NCBI RefSeq assembly: GCF_014207905.1
Contig: NZ_JACHLB010000001.1
Span: forward strand, 1,526,065-1,590,064
From: Flavobacterium notoginsengisoli
GTDB taxonomy: Bacteria > Bacteroidota > Bacteroidia > Flavobacteriales > Flavobacteriaceae
DNA: 64,000 nt
Direction: 5' to 3'
The notes beneath the pieces were generated by a model. That model worked only from the letters and a program-made list of their open reading frames with translations, ran no database searches and was not told the DNA's origin. The translations under genes were made by a program, and so were the position numbers. This document shows, piece by piece, positions 53,176-61,911 of this stretch; position 1 is the first letter of the stretch; the number at the start of each line of letters is the position of its first letter.

Positions 53176-53203
53176 AATAGGTTCGAATCCCATCTGGTCA
53201 ACC
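53176..53203 (+). repeat. tRNA 3'-half fragment
   Basis: AATAGGTTCGAATCCCAT then CTGGTCAACC: a T arm with the TTCGAAT loop and one stem mismatch, and an acceptor-like 3' strand. No 5' half exists upstream. It is in the opposite orientation to the other remnants. Confidence 0.6.
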
Positions 53204-53266
53204 TAAAAGGATTGATGAATCATTATGTTTTTGTAAGCTAAAGCTTTGTTATTGATAAAAAAGCCA

Positions 53267-53305
53267 TAAAAAAAGACCGATCTTTTTTAAAGATCGGTCT
53301 TTTAC
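53267..53305. terminator. Terminator hairpin, AGACCGATC type
   Basis: AAAGACCGATCTTT-TTTA-AAAGATCGGTCTTT, a perfect 14-bp stem with A and T runs on its two sides. Confidence 0.88.
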
Positions 53306-53309
53306 CTTG

Positions 53310-53336
53310 TAGCGGGAAGCATTCAAATATCTAACC
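53310..53336 (-). repeat. tRNA-fMet 3'-end-like remnant, type A copy 3
   Basis: TAGCGGGAAGCATTC then AAATATCTAACC, one base different from copies 1 and 2. Confidence 0.65.
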
Positions 53337-53442
53337 GATTTATTGAGGATTATTATTCGATTTTTGCATTCGCATATTAAATTAATTGCATTTTTTTGGT
53401 TATAAAATTTAATCAAATGTAAAGTTTTCATAAGCTGCATCT

Positions 53443-54180
53443 TTATTTAATTATTCTTATCATAGAAAAATCATCAGTGGGTTTTACCCCAAACTCATTT
53501 TGCAATATTTTTAATTTTAAATTTAGCATCTCTTCTTTTTCACAATATGTGTCATCAGTAGTTAAAAAATCAATTACATTTATTTCATCATTTCTCTCTT
53601 TTGACATTACCCTTTCGAAAGTAAATATTCCATCTGTAGAAATACTTATGTCTGCTAAATCATTAAATTCTATTTTTTGTTTTTGCGAGTTATAAAATTT
53701 TTCAAAATCTTCAGATAAATGAAATCCTAAATAATCGGGTTTGTTATCCTGTTCATACTCTGTTATTACTCCATTAATATTAACCAAACCATCTCCAATT
53801 ATTAGAACAATTCCATGCTCCTCCTTTTTGTCATATAAAATTATGATCAAAGTGGTTAACAATTCTTTGTTATCAAGCATTAATTGATTTTTCACTATTT
53901 TAAGTTCATTTAAAAGATTCTTTAAAATTAATTTTAAGTTTTCATCTAAACTCAATGATTCGTTGCTAGGTTCAATAAATTCTTTATAGCCTTTTTCTAA
54001 GCATATTTTTTTAAGAATTTTACCAATTAAAACTGACGCAAAATGACTTTCTAATGCAGTTGTACAGCCATCCATTACTGCACAAAGAGTTTTATTTTTC
54101 CCATATTCTCCTACATACAAATGATCTTCGCAGTTGTTTTCATGATATTCTCCAATTTGTATTGCTGAATATATTTTCAT
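53443..54180 (-). CDS. PP2C-like serine/threonine phosphatase
   Basis: A 245-residue soluble protein with the PP2C motif order: ENNCEDHLYVGE (motif with the metal-binding acid), LCAVMDGCTTALESHFAS (DG motif), LTTLIIILYD, IVLIIGDGLVNING, LADISISTDGIFTFERV and the C-terminal PTDDFSMIRII (DD motif). The metal-binding aspartates in D-G, D-G and D-D are kept, so an active phosphatase is plausible. It stands alone between remnant boundaries. The substrate is unknown. Confidence 0.85.
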   Translation of the reverse strand: MKIYSAIQIGEYHENNCEDHLYVGEYGKNKTLCAVMDGCTTALESHFASVLIGKILKKICLEKGYKEFIEPSNESLSLDENLKLILKNLLNELKIVKNQLMLDNKELLTTLIIILYDKKEEHGIVLIIGDGLVNINGVITEYEQDNKPDYLGFHLSEDFEKFYNSQKQKIEFNDLADISISTDGIFTFERVMSKERNDEINVIDFLTTDDTYCEKEEMLNLKLKILQNEFGVKPTDDFSMIRIIK

Positions 54181-54360
54181 TTCTTTTTTATTTCTTTACA
54201 AATATTTTTGATATATTAACTATTTGAACTTTATTCTACCAAATGATGTACAATATTAAGATAATCATTCTGCATCTTTCAAATTGGCATTAATTCTTTA
54301 TTTTTTGGATATAGAAGTCTGATCATATTTTTGGCGATTTTTCTTAATTTTTTTAAAATA

Positions 54361-54396
54361 AAGAAGCCTGTAAAATTGTAATTTCCCAGGCTTCTA
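54361..54396. terminator. Terminator after toxin module 2
   Basis: AAGAAGCCTGTAAAAT...ATTTCCCAGGCTTCT, a long hairpin 30 bp past the stop of the immunity candidate on the minus strand. Confidence 0.75.
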
Positions 54397-54423
54397 AAAT
54401 ATTTTACAGATAGTATGAATAAT

Positions 54424-54822
54424 TTAAACAACTCTGTATGTCTTGTATGTTCGTCCCATGATAACTAACCAAGCTAAAATACCTTGGTCGATTAGTTTAG
54501 CTAATTCATCTTCTATATCATGCATTTTATAATTTAAGTTACTGTACTCTGGGTGAGTTCTAATAAATTCTGAAAATTTCCAAAGTGAAAAATTTATTTC
54601 ATCATCTTTAAATATGGAGATATTATATTCGTAAATGATTCCCTTATTTTCAGCAGTACAGCCTGTTCCATGAAACCAATAATTTATTTCATTAATAACA
54701 CCTTTCCGCTCAAAAATAGATCCAGCTACCTCGCATGGATTTCTTTTTGTATTGTATTTAATTTTTAAAGAATTTTCAAAATATCTTATAAAATTAATAT
54801 ATTGATTTAAAATTTTTTCCAT
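54424..54822 (-). CDS. Candidate immunity protein for toxin module 2, 132 aa
   Basis: A 132-residue soluble protein encoded 9 bp after the toxin stop. Visible features are an N-terminal helix (LNQYINFIRYFENSLKIKYN), GVINEINYWFHGTGCTAENKG with a HGxGC motif, and a helical C-terminus (MHDIEDELAKLIDQGILAWLV). It resembles small immunity-type proteins such as DUF6896, though I cannot confirm the family. There is no signal peptide, as expected for protection against a cytoplasm-acting toxin. Confidence 0.65.
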   Translation of the reverse strand: MEKILNQYINFIRYFENSLKIKYNTKRNPCEVAGSIFERKGVINEINYWFHGTGCTAENKGIIYEYNISIFKDDEINFSLWKFSEFIRTHPEYSNLNYKMHDIEDELAKLIDQGILAWLVIMGRTYKTYRVV

Positions 54823-54831
54823 GCCAAAAAA

Positions 54832-57800
54832 TTAAAAATGTAACCCCGCCCAAATTTCCTCAATTTTACTTGCAAATTTAGTATAAAATTTCATTCCGCT
54901 AAATTCAATAGCTTCAATAGTTTCTCCAGATCTTAAAGCTGCCTCTATTCTATGGTGTCCATCGACTATAAATTTTTCGCCTTCATAAAGATAGACATAA
55001 ATGCCCTCATTGTAAAAAGCGGTATCGCCTGATTTCAACATATCTATAAGTTCTGCTATTCTTCCTTCATTTTGTGCCGCTATTTCTGTACTTTTTAAGA
55101 GTTTTAATCCTTCTGCAGAATATTGAACAAATTTTACTGCACCTGCCCCTGAAATCCACTCCAAACCTCCAGAGCTAGCAATCATGCCTGGATAATGAGG
55201 TCGTTCGGAAATTAACTTTTGAAAAAACGATTTTTTTTCCCACTCGATAAGGGCATTTCTATATTCAAGTATTCCTAAAGGGGCATAGTACACTATACTG
55301 CTACTTGAATAATAAGGACTGTTTTTATAAACATGATTTTGAATCAGTTTTGCATTCGCTGCGTCACCATTTTTACTGTTAATAGTAATATTGGGTAATT
55401 GTTCTCCAATTTCACCCTCTTGATTGATATATCTGTTAGTCCCCGCTTTATTAAAATTACCAAAGCCATCGCCGTACCACATTGTGTCGCCAGATTGATT
55501 ATCGCTGTCTTCCCATAGCTTATTCCAGAATTTATTTGTCAGGTTTCCACTAGGATCAGTATATAATAATGGATTATTTAAGACGTAGCCATATGGGTTG
55601 TAATTTTGCGTATCGGTTAAATTCTGTATGTAATTGTCAACCTGCAAGAACCTATGGATTTTAGGATCGTATAATCTTGCGTTCATATTTATGAGGCCTA
55701 TCGCCTGAAGGTGCTCATGTCCAGTATATCCTCTTTCAATAGCAGTTAGCCCAGATAATAAAGTTCCTGATCCATCTTCCACACGTATTATAGAACCCCA
55801 TGCATCAAATAATCTTTTTTCAATCAGTGCACCGTTGGAATTACTTATGGCCATAATAGTGCCTTGATAATCCCTGTGTAAATATAGGAAATCTGATTGA
55901 TTAATTCCGTTGCTTTTTACAACAACCGGAGCAGTGTAGGCGTCACCGCCGATATAAGTAATAAATTCCGTTTCACCTGTAAGTATATTTTGCTTGACCT
56001 CCATCGTGCCATCTGCAGAGTAGTGTTTATGGATTGGCCTCAATTCTTTTTCGTCCTGCAGACTACCGCAATACATAGTGCTTCTCTGGTTGTTTGCATT
56101 ATATGTAAAACTGATTTTGTCAATTCCTGACTCTTCAATTTGTATTGGACTTTTAAAGGCATTATATGATATGATCAGTTTTTTTTCTGCCATACTGCCA
56201 CTACCACGGTTAGCATAATAATCAGCAGCCTCTGCAGAAAGCGTTATGGAAGTATTCTGATAAGGCTTGGAAGGGTCATAGCCATATGTTCCTAAATTAT
56301 TGTCTTTAATAACCCCGAATGGTTCATAGTTTTGTATTTCCTGAACACCTGATTTATTTGTAAATTCTTTTAGTCTGTTAATTTCATCATAAAAGAATGT
56401 TTCAGTGTAATTTCCAAAAGAACTGTTTATACGTTTCTTAAGGTTATCTGTATTTTTGTCAAATTCGGTAGTCAGAGTTAGCAAGTTATCGGTAGATGAA
56501 ATTGTTTTGTTATACTCTATTTTTGACACGTAGCCGTCTGGATCATATGTACTGGTCGCTTTTATTCCATTGCCACATATAGACTCTAAAACCTGCCCTT
56601 TAGCATTTATAGTGTTTACCTGCCACAGAGGCTGATCATTAGCATCTGAAATTTTATATAAAGCGCCATTTTTATAAGCGTATTTAGAAACAACTGTGCT
56701 TATTTTACCGCCAACTTCTGCTTTTTTTGTCTTGGTGGCTACTCTTCCAGCACTGTCATATTCAAAAGAAGTTGTAAATTTTGAGATTCCAAATTTTTCT
56801 TCAATTATAGATGTTGGTCTATTATAAAGATTGTCGTAAATATATGAAGTTAAAGTTTCATTACTACCCGCTGGTTCATTAAGATCTTTAAACTTAATAG
56901 TGAGAGGCAACTTTAAAGAGTTATAGGTAAAATCTGTTTCTGTACTTGTGCCACCTCCTGCAACTGTTTTTTTTGTAGGCCTTCCATATGGATCTCTAGT
57001 TATTGTTGTTATTACGGCACCATTTTGTGAAGTTTCCTGGGTAAGTTCGCCTATGTCATTGTTTGTATATGTGAAAACGCCTGCAGCAGGATCAGTTAGT
57101 TTTGTTTTTCTTCCCCATCCATCCTGTTCAGTAATTATATCCTGATTATTATAGGATGTTTTCTTTAGATTTCCATTAGCAAAATACGCGTAATCAATAG
57201 TTCCTCCTATAGTTTCATTCACTGATGAGATTTGACCGAGGGCGTTTTTGTAAATTGTTTTGCTTTTTTGGCCATCAGTTATAGTAGCTGATAAGACTGA
57301 ATAAGTGCTGGATACCGATCTGCTGTTAAACTGTATATTTTGAGTGGTTCTGCTGTAAATATCATATTTGGTTTCGTTCCACTGTGTCGGCGAAGAACCC
57401 ATATATGGCTCACTGATTTTATAATTTCGATCAAATATATCATACAGATAGGAAACGTATGAAAAAGCATCGTTTAAATTTTTAGTACCAGATTTTATTT
57501 TTCTGCCTAAATCATCGAATGTTTCCTCAGAAACACTTCCGTCCAAGTCATCAGTTACAGTAACTCTTGTTTTTTCATTATTTCTGTTATATGTGAATGT
57601 TTTAGTTTTGACCAAAAGGTCATCTTTTGATGTTAACATTTTAAACCATGAATCGTAAGTATAGGATATGGACTGGCCATACTTATCGGTTTTTTTAGTA
57701 AGCGTCCCATTATTTGCATTGTATTCAAATGTTGAAAAAAGCAATTCAGGATCAGTAATTTTTGTGACAAATCTGCCTGTTAAGTCATATTCATAGGAAG

Positions 57801-60800
57801 TTGTCCGTGAAGTGACATTAGGAGAAGAAATTGTCTGCTTTTTAAGATTTCCATAAGCATCATATTCATTGTCTTCAGTTATGTATCCTGTATTTGTTCC
57901 TTTTTTCTTAGTTTGGGTTAATAAATTGTTTGTATAGGTAAACAATAGCTCGCTGGCCATTGTATCACCAGAAGCATTTACGCTTTGTGTCTGTTTTACA
58001 GGCCTGCCTATTATGTAAGAAGAAGATGAGGGAGCATTAAAATATTCAGTTACAGCATTAGTAGTTTGGAGAGTAGACGTTCCTTCTTTTACTGTAGTAG
58101 TAGAAGAGGTTATATTATTGAATGTATCATAAACTATATTTGCAGTCTCACTATTTGAGTTGTTCAAACTGTTAAATTCCTTAGAATTTAAGGTCTTTAA
58201 TCTAAACACTTTATTAGACTGCAAGGCATCTGCAGGACTGTTGTATGTAATAATGGATTTAGTAATAAAATCAGCAGGAGCAGAACTTCCATCAGGAGCA
58301 TATTCTCGGGCTAGTCTAAAACTTTCGACAGCTGCTCCCCTTAAATTAATCTGATTATTAACCACATTGGAAAAAAATGCAGTTGTATCGTCGAACCAGT
58401 CCGTCTGATTTACAGACTGGAAATTTATAAATCCAAGCCCTTGGAAATTTGATACTGCACCGTAATAATAAAACTGTCTTTTTCGCGTACCATCTTTACT
58501 TTTCTGCTGTATTTTGGAAACAACATATGTGTTTGGGCTTAACTTGATATCTAAATTAGGATAGTAGGTCAAGCTTGTACTTGGCGTGTAGATGTAATTA
58601 CCATTGGAATCAATGTTTTGAGGCTTTAAAGTACTGTATTCGATAGTCTCTTCAACTCCGTTTCCTGTAAAAATTTGGGCAAGCAGGGCATTTTGTCTCA
58701 GGTTTTGCTCGGCTGTGAAATAATTTATTCTGCTTTGCGTAATAAATGCAATTTCTAGCGTTGAATTTACACTGTTTACTGTATTTGACAAGCTCTGCAT
58801 ACTCTGAGGCAAATATACGGGAAGCATATCTATATTAATGCTTGGATCGTTGACGCTGTAAGTTTGAGGATATTGTGCAAATGTATTATAGCGATTTGTG
58901 TAAACATTTAAAGTTGCAATTCCGGAGCTGTAGCTTCGAAGATTTACAAGATCTGTTTTGCCGTCATTATTTAGATCTGTACTAAAGAAATTATTGGTGA
59001 CTGAAGCATTGTTTGCACTATATTCTGGAGCTGTTGTCAGGCTTTCTTTTGTCAGAGAAATACCTGTCGAAGTATATTTAGACCAGATAGTACTGTTAAA
59101 CGCATTTGGAATCAAAAATTCAAAATTGCCATCTCCATTGTAGTCTCCCATTAATATAGGCATTCCAGCTGTAATTGCAGGATCTGAAGCAGTATTTTGA
59201 TATAACAGATTTAGAGTGTAAGTTTCGCTTAAGGTGTAGACTCTAACATAACCCTGGTCAAAAACAAAAAAATCAGACTTTCCATCACCATTAAAATCTG
59301 CCACTTCAATTCTTGTAGTCGCACTTATTGCATTTGAAAGTTCACCCGCATAAAATAGAAAGTTTGCGGTAAGATCTCTCTTTAAATCAACAAAGTAAGC
59401 TTTTCGTGATGCTGCGTCTTCAGTGCTGGCGGTACATCGGCCAGTCGAAATGTTTTCTTTGCAATATTTGTGTGATGCACTCAAGTCAAATGCTATTACA
59501 TCCGTTAGGCCATCGCCGTTAAAATCACCCGATATAATCTTTTTAGGAAATATTCTACCTGTCTGGCTTGTCAATGCACAGAGAGAAGTGCAGGTTTCAT
59601 CTATCAGGTCTAGAGGAAAATTTACAACTTTACTGTATTGTGTTGCAATTGCAGAAGTACTTCCTTTGCTGTAGACCGTAAAAGTATAATTTGTATCTGT
59701 TTTTTTTGTGATTGCCCATCCCTGCGGCATAACGATATTAGCAGAGCTTAGAGCTGTTACAGGAAAAATATCTTCGAAAGTACCAATATTTTCCTGAGTA
59801 GCGATATTATTATTGTCAGATTTTATATTGGTGTACAGCCAATATTTATTTTTCATGTCAGTACCTGACGTTCGGTACAGGATTAAATCCATCTTCCCAT
59901 CCGAATCAAAATCGCCAGAAATACTAGCCGTATTTTTTGTGGTAACATCTGCTAAATTTATATTTGATGTAGCCGGCAGGTGATGAATCCCATCCACTAA
60001 TGGTGTGTACCAGAAAACAGTTGGGTTGTAGGTTTTGGAATTATCTCCGCTTTTTTCTTCAATCTGAGTTATTACATCCAATTCGTCATATTTTAACAGA
60101 TAATTTCTAAAACCAACTCCATTTCCGATTGTTTTTATTTGAGACAAATTTTTATCCCTGATTATATTTATTCCACCGAAGTATCCATTTTCAGCAGTTG
60201 TTCTTGTATTGTAAATAAATTGGATTTCATTTATAGGAGCGGCTGGAGATAAGGTTCCATATTTTATGGAAGAGATGTATAATGAATTGGTTGAATTTAC
60301 ATATTCGTAACTAATCTGTGCTCCTTGAGGGCTTGTCCAGCTGGTAATTGACCAATCAGTAACACAGCGCGAGTCTGCAGAATTTCCATAATAAGCCTTT
60401 GCGCCGTCAGGATATTCAACTACAAAGTAAGCGGGGCCATAGTTAGCTCCATTTGGGTGGATTCCATAGGATGTTATTTTAAGGTTAGAATAGTATTCCG
60501 TTTCATATACGGTGCCATTTGCACCATATGCATCTGTTCCGTTCTTTACAATTAGTCTCTGGCCGTTGAAGGCAAACCTGTCTAAAGCATCGAAATCAAC
60601 AGGATCAATCACTCCATCATGAAACTTGGTAGATGGAATTCTCGTGATGGAAGAAATTCCGCCAATATTCCAACCTTGGGCAGCCGTTCCCTGAAAAGGG
60701 CTTCGGCTGCTGTAGTCGACACTAATTTGAGGCACAACCCCATTAATTCCTGGCGGCACTGCTATTGGTATTGAGTAATTGGCTGCGCCAGTTAGGGAAA

Positions 60801-60915
60801 TGTTTAATTTGCCCTCTGTTATGCCAACTTCTGAGGAGCTGTTAATTGGATATGTCTGAGCAGAAAGAAAAGAGCCATAGATTAAAAATAGAATTGAAAA
60901 GTAAAACTGTTTCAT
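54832..60915 (-). CDS. Giant secreted SpvB/YD-repeat (Rhs-like) polymorphic toxin with ParB-like tip
   Basis: A 2027-residue homologue of the module 1 giant. Order: signal peptide (1-20, ends SAQ); SpvB-like domain (LTGAANYSIPIAVPPGINGV, QGWNIGG); FG-GAP/VCBS calcium motifs (GDFDSDGKMDL, GDFNGDGLTDV, DFNGDGKSDF, GDYNGDGNFEF, DLNNDGKTDL); TcdB-middle-like part; YD repeats (YDLTGRFVTK, FDDLGRKIKS); Rhs core RLYDPKIHRFLQVD and NNPLLYTDPSG (to about 1790). The tip (about 237 residues) is unrelated to the module 1 tip and ends in a ParB-like motif YEGEKFIVDGHHRIEAAL (DGHHR at about 1985-1989), a fold used as nuclease or NTPase toxin. No sorting domain is present. Confidence 0.9.
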   Translation of the reverse strand: MKQFYFSILFLIYGSFLSAQTYPINSSSEVGITEGKLNISLTGAANYSIPIAVPPGINGVVPQISVDYSSRSPFQGTAAQGWNIGGISSITRIPSTKFHDGVIDPVDFDALDRFAFNGQRLIVKNGTDAYGANGTVYETEYYSNLKITSYGIHPNGANYGPAYFVVEYPDGAKAYYGNSADSRCVTDWSITSWTSPQGAQISYEYVNSTNSLYISSIKYGTLSPAAPINEIQFIYNTRTTAENGYFGGINIIRDKNLSQIKTIGNGVGFRNYLLKYDELDVITQIEEKSGDNSKTYNPTVFWYTPLVDGIHHLPATSNINLADVTTKNTASISGDFDSDGKMDLILYRTSGTDMKNKYWLYTNIKSDNNNIATQENIGTFEDIFPVTALSSANIVMPQGWAITKKTDTNYTFTVYSKGSTSAIATQYSKVVNFPLDLIDETCTSLCALTSQTGRIFPKKIISGDFNGDGLTDVIAFDLSASHKYCKENISTGRCTASTEDAASRKAYFVDLKRDLTANFLFYAGELSNAISATTRIEVADFNGDGKSDFFVFDQGYVRVYTLSETYTLNLLYQNTASDPAITAGMPILMGDYNGDGNFEFLIPNAFNSTIWSKYTSTGISLTKESLTTAPEYSANNASVTNNFFSTDLNNDGKTDLVNLRSYSSGIATLNVYTNRYNTFAQYPQTYSVNDPSINIDMLPVYLPQSMQSLSNTVNSVNSTLEIAFITQSRINYFTAEQNLRQNALLAQIFTGNGVEETIEYSTLKPQNIDSNGNYIYTPSTSLTYYPNLDIKLSPNTYVVSKIQQKSKDGTRKRQFYYYGAVSNFQGLGFINFQSVNQTDWFDDTTAFFSNVVNNQINLRGAAVESFRLAREYAPDGSSAPADFITKSIITYNSPADALQSNKVFRLKTLNSKEFNSLNNSNSETANIVYDTFNNITSSTTTVKEGTSTLQTTNAVTEYFNAPSSSSYIIGRPVKQTQSVNASGDTMASELLFTYTNNLLTQTKKKGTNTGYITEDNEYDAYGNLKKQTISSPNVTSRTTSYEYDLTGRFVTKITDPELLFSTFEYNANNGTLTKKTDKYGQSISYTYDSWFKMLTSKDDLLVKTKTFTYNRNNEKTRVTVTDDLDGSVSEETFDDLGRKIKSGTKNLNDAFSYVSYLYDIFDRNYKISEPYMGSSPTQWNETKYDIYSRTTQNIQFNSRSVSSTYSVLSATITDGQKSKTIYKNALGQISSVNETIGGTIDYAYFANGNLKKTSYNNQDIITEQDGWGRKTKLTDPAAGVFTYTNNDIGELTQETSQNGAVITTITRDPYGRPTKKTVAGGGTSTETDFTYNSLKLPLTIKFKDLNEPAGSNETLTSYIYDNLYNRPTSIIEEKFGISKFTTSFEYDSAGRVATKTKKAEVGGKISTVVSKYAYKNGALYKISDANDQPLWQVNTINAKGQVLESICGNGIKATSTYDPDGYVSKIEYNKTISSTDNLLTLTTEFDKNTDNLKKRINSSFGNYTETFFYDEINRLKEFTNKSGVQEIQNYEPFGVIKDNNLGTYGYDPSKPYQNTSITLSAEAADYYANRGSGSMAEKKLIISYNAFKSPIQIEESGIDKISFTYNANNQRSTMYCGSLQDEKELRPIHKHYSADGTMEVKQNILTGETEFITYIGGDAYTAPVVVKSNGINQSDFLYLHRDYQGTIMAISNSNGALIEKRLFDAWGSIIRVEDGSGTLLSGLTAIERGYTGHEHLQAIGLINMNARLYDPKIHRFLQVDNYIQNLTDTQNYNPYGYVLNNPLLYTDPSGNLTNKFWNKLWEDSDNQSGDTMWYGDGFGNFNKAGTNRYINQEGEIGEQLPNITINSKNGDAANAKLIQNHVYKNSPYYSSSSIVYYAPLGILEYRNALIEWEKKSFFQKLISERPHYPGMIASSGGLEWISGAGAVKFVQYSAEGLKLLKSTEIAAQNEGRIAELIDMLKSGDTAFYNEGIYVYLYEGEKFIVDGHHRIEAALRSGETIEAIEFSGMKFYTKFASKIEEIWAGLHF

Positions 60916-60920
60916 TTGCT

Positions 60921-61373
60921 TTATTTTTTTATGATTTTTATAGTTTTTGAGTTCCCTTTGTCATAATTTAACTGCACCAGATATACGCCGCTGCCATAAT
61001 TCTGAAAAGGAATGTTGATACTGTTTGTTTTGGTGCCGGAATAATTATTTAATACCTGTCCGCCAATATTATAAATCTGAATAGAATTAACCGAATTCTG
61101 ATCTGTAACCTCCCATTTTAAAAAGAGTTCCTCTTTTACTGGATTTGGGTAGTAGGATATAATATCTTCAGGCGAAAATTTTAAAAGGTCATCCTCTGTG
61201 AGTGCTTCAATCTCTTTAACTTCTTTCGCAGGTTTGCCAGTTGACTGACAGCCTAGACATAACTCACGGACAACCTGATTGCCTGTCAGTGGGTCGTAAG
61301 AAAATTTGAGCTTATACTGTGCTTGGGATGTGAAGAAAGCCCCAAAAAATAAAATTAGCAGAAAGTTTTTCAT
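60921..61373 (-). CDS. Small T9SS type A sorting-domain protein of toxin module 2
   Basis: A 150-residue exported protein, homologue of the 42929 gene. Signal peptide 1-18 (TSQAQ); one YD-like motif FSYDPLTGNQVVREL; cysteine pair CLGC; conserved segment KEIEALTEDDLLKFSPED; then the type A sorting domain from SYYPNPVKEELFLKW through IQIYNIGGQVLNN, YGSGVYLVQLNY to KTIKIIKK. The giant toxin gene starts 5 bp after its stop. Conservation of the linker before the sorting domain in both modules suggests it is functional and not merely a spacer. Confidence 0.85.
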   Translation of the reverse strand: MKNFLLILFFGAFFTSQAQYKLKFSYDPLTGNQVVRELCLGCQSTGKPAKEVKEIEALTEDDLLKFSPEDIISYYPNPVKEELFLKWEVTDQNSVNSIQIYNIGGQVLNNYSGTKTNSINIPFQNYGSGVYLVQLNYDKGNSKTIKIIKK

Positions 61374-61772
61374 GGGTTAAATGGTAATTTAAAGTTTTAA
61401 AAAATAAAACAAATGTTAAATATTTATTAAATGAAACTTTACGGGTTTCCGTAAAAATGTAAAATTTAACATATAAATTTTTAGTATTACGTAATTTTAC
61501 CTTTTTAAAATGCTTTAGAATTAATTTACTTCTGCAGATAAATTGGTTTTGAGAGCATCCATATTTGGTTTTGTTTAATTCTTAATGCAAACTATTCTGC
61601 TGTCTACATTCAAAAGCCATACCTATAGCATAATCACAAGGAGATAAAAATTAAACGGTGCTTAAATTTGCGAATATAGTACCATGATATATGGGATGTT
61701 TTTTTAAAGTTGTGCAAATTTCTCTGACTTTGCATTCGTAATCTGAATCAATTTTAGTAAATTCTTATCCAA

Positions 61773-61804
61773 ACAAAAAAAGCTACAGATCTCTTTGGAA
61801 CTTT
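61773..61804. terminator. Degenerate AGCTCCAGA-family hairpin
   Basis: AAAAAAAGCTACAGATCTCTTTGGAACTTTT: the stem carries several mismatches compared with other copies, so this is probably a decayed terminator. Confidence 0.5.
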
Positions 61805-61831
61805 TAGCGGGAAGCATTCAATTATCTAACC
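61805..61831 (-). repeat. tRNA-fMet 3'-end-like remnant, type A copy 4
   Basis: TAGCGGGAAGCATTC then AATTATCTAACC, directly fused to the decayed terminator. Confidence 0.62.
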
Positions 61832-61911
61832 TAATTATTAAAGATTTTTATAAAATTGTTAGTTAAAAGTATTTCTTTATATTTAGTTGAAATTTAAGAG
61901 ACTAAGATTTT

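Larger units (their letters stand above)
53004..53442. other. Intergenic region between island cassettes, 439 bp
   Basis: It contains a plus-strand tRNA 3' fragment (53176-53203), a terminator (53267-53305) and a type A remnant (53310-53336). I see no protein gene; a 63-codon minus-strand frame at 53249-53440 covers the hairpin and is rejected. Confidence 0.65.
61374..61911. other. Intergenic region right of toxin module 2, 538 bp
   Basis: It should contain the leftward promoter of module 2, though no exact consensus is visible. It carries a degenerate terminator (61773-61804) and type A remnant (61805-61831). No gene is seen. Confidence 0.5.

Noticed and set aside
53249..53440. 63-codon minus-strand frame
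   Set aside because: Reads through a perfect terminator hairpin and a tRNA remnant.
57279..57470. Frames inside the giant toxin genes on either strand
   Set aside because: They are out-of-frame shadows of the well-supported giant coding sequences.
43388..60915. Invertible segment between the two giant genes for toxin-tip switching
   Set aside because: The genes are inverted copies, but sampled DNA stretches are only about two thirds identical, with no long exact stretch to support recombination and no recombinase gene in view.
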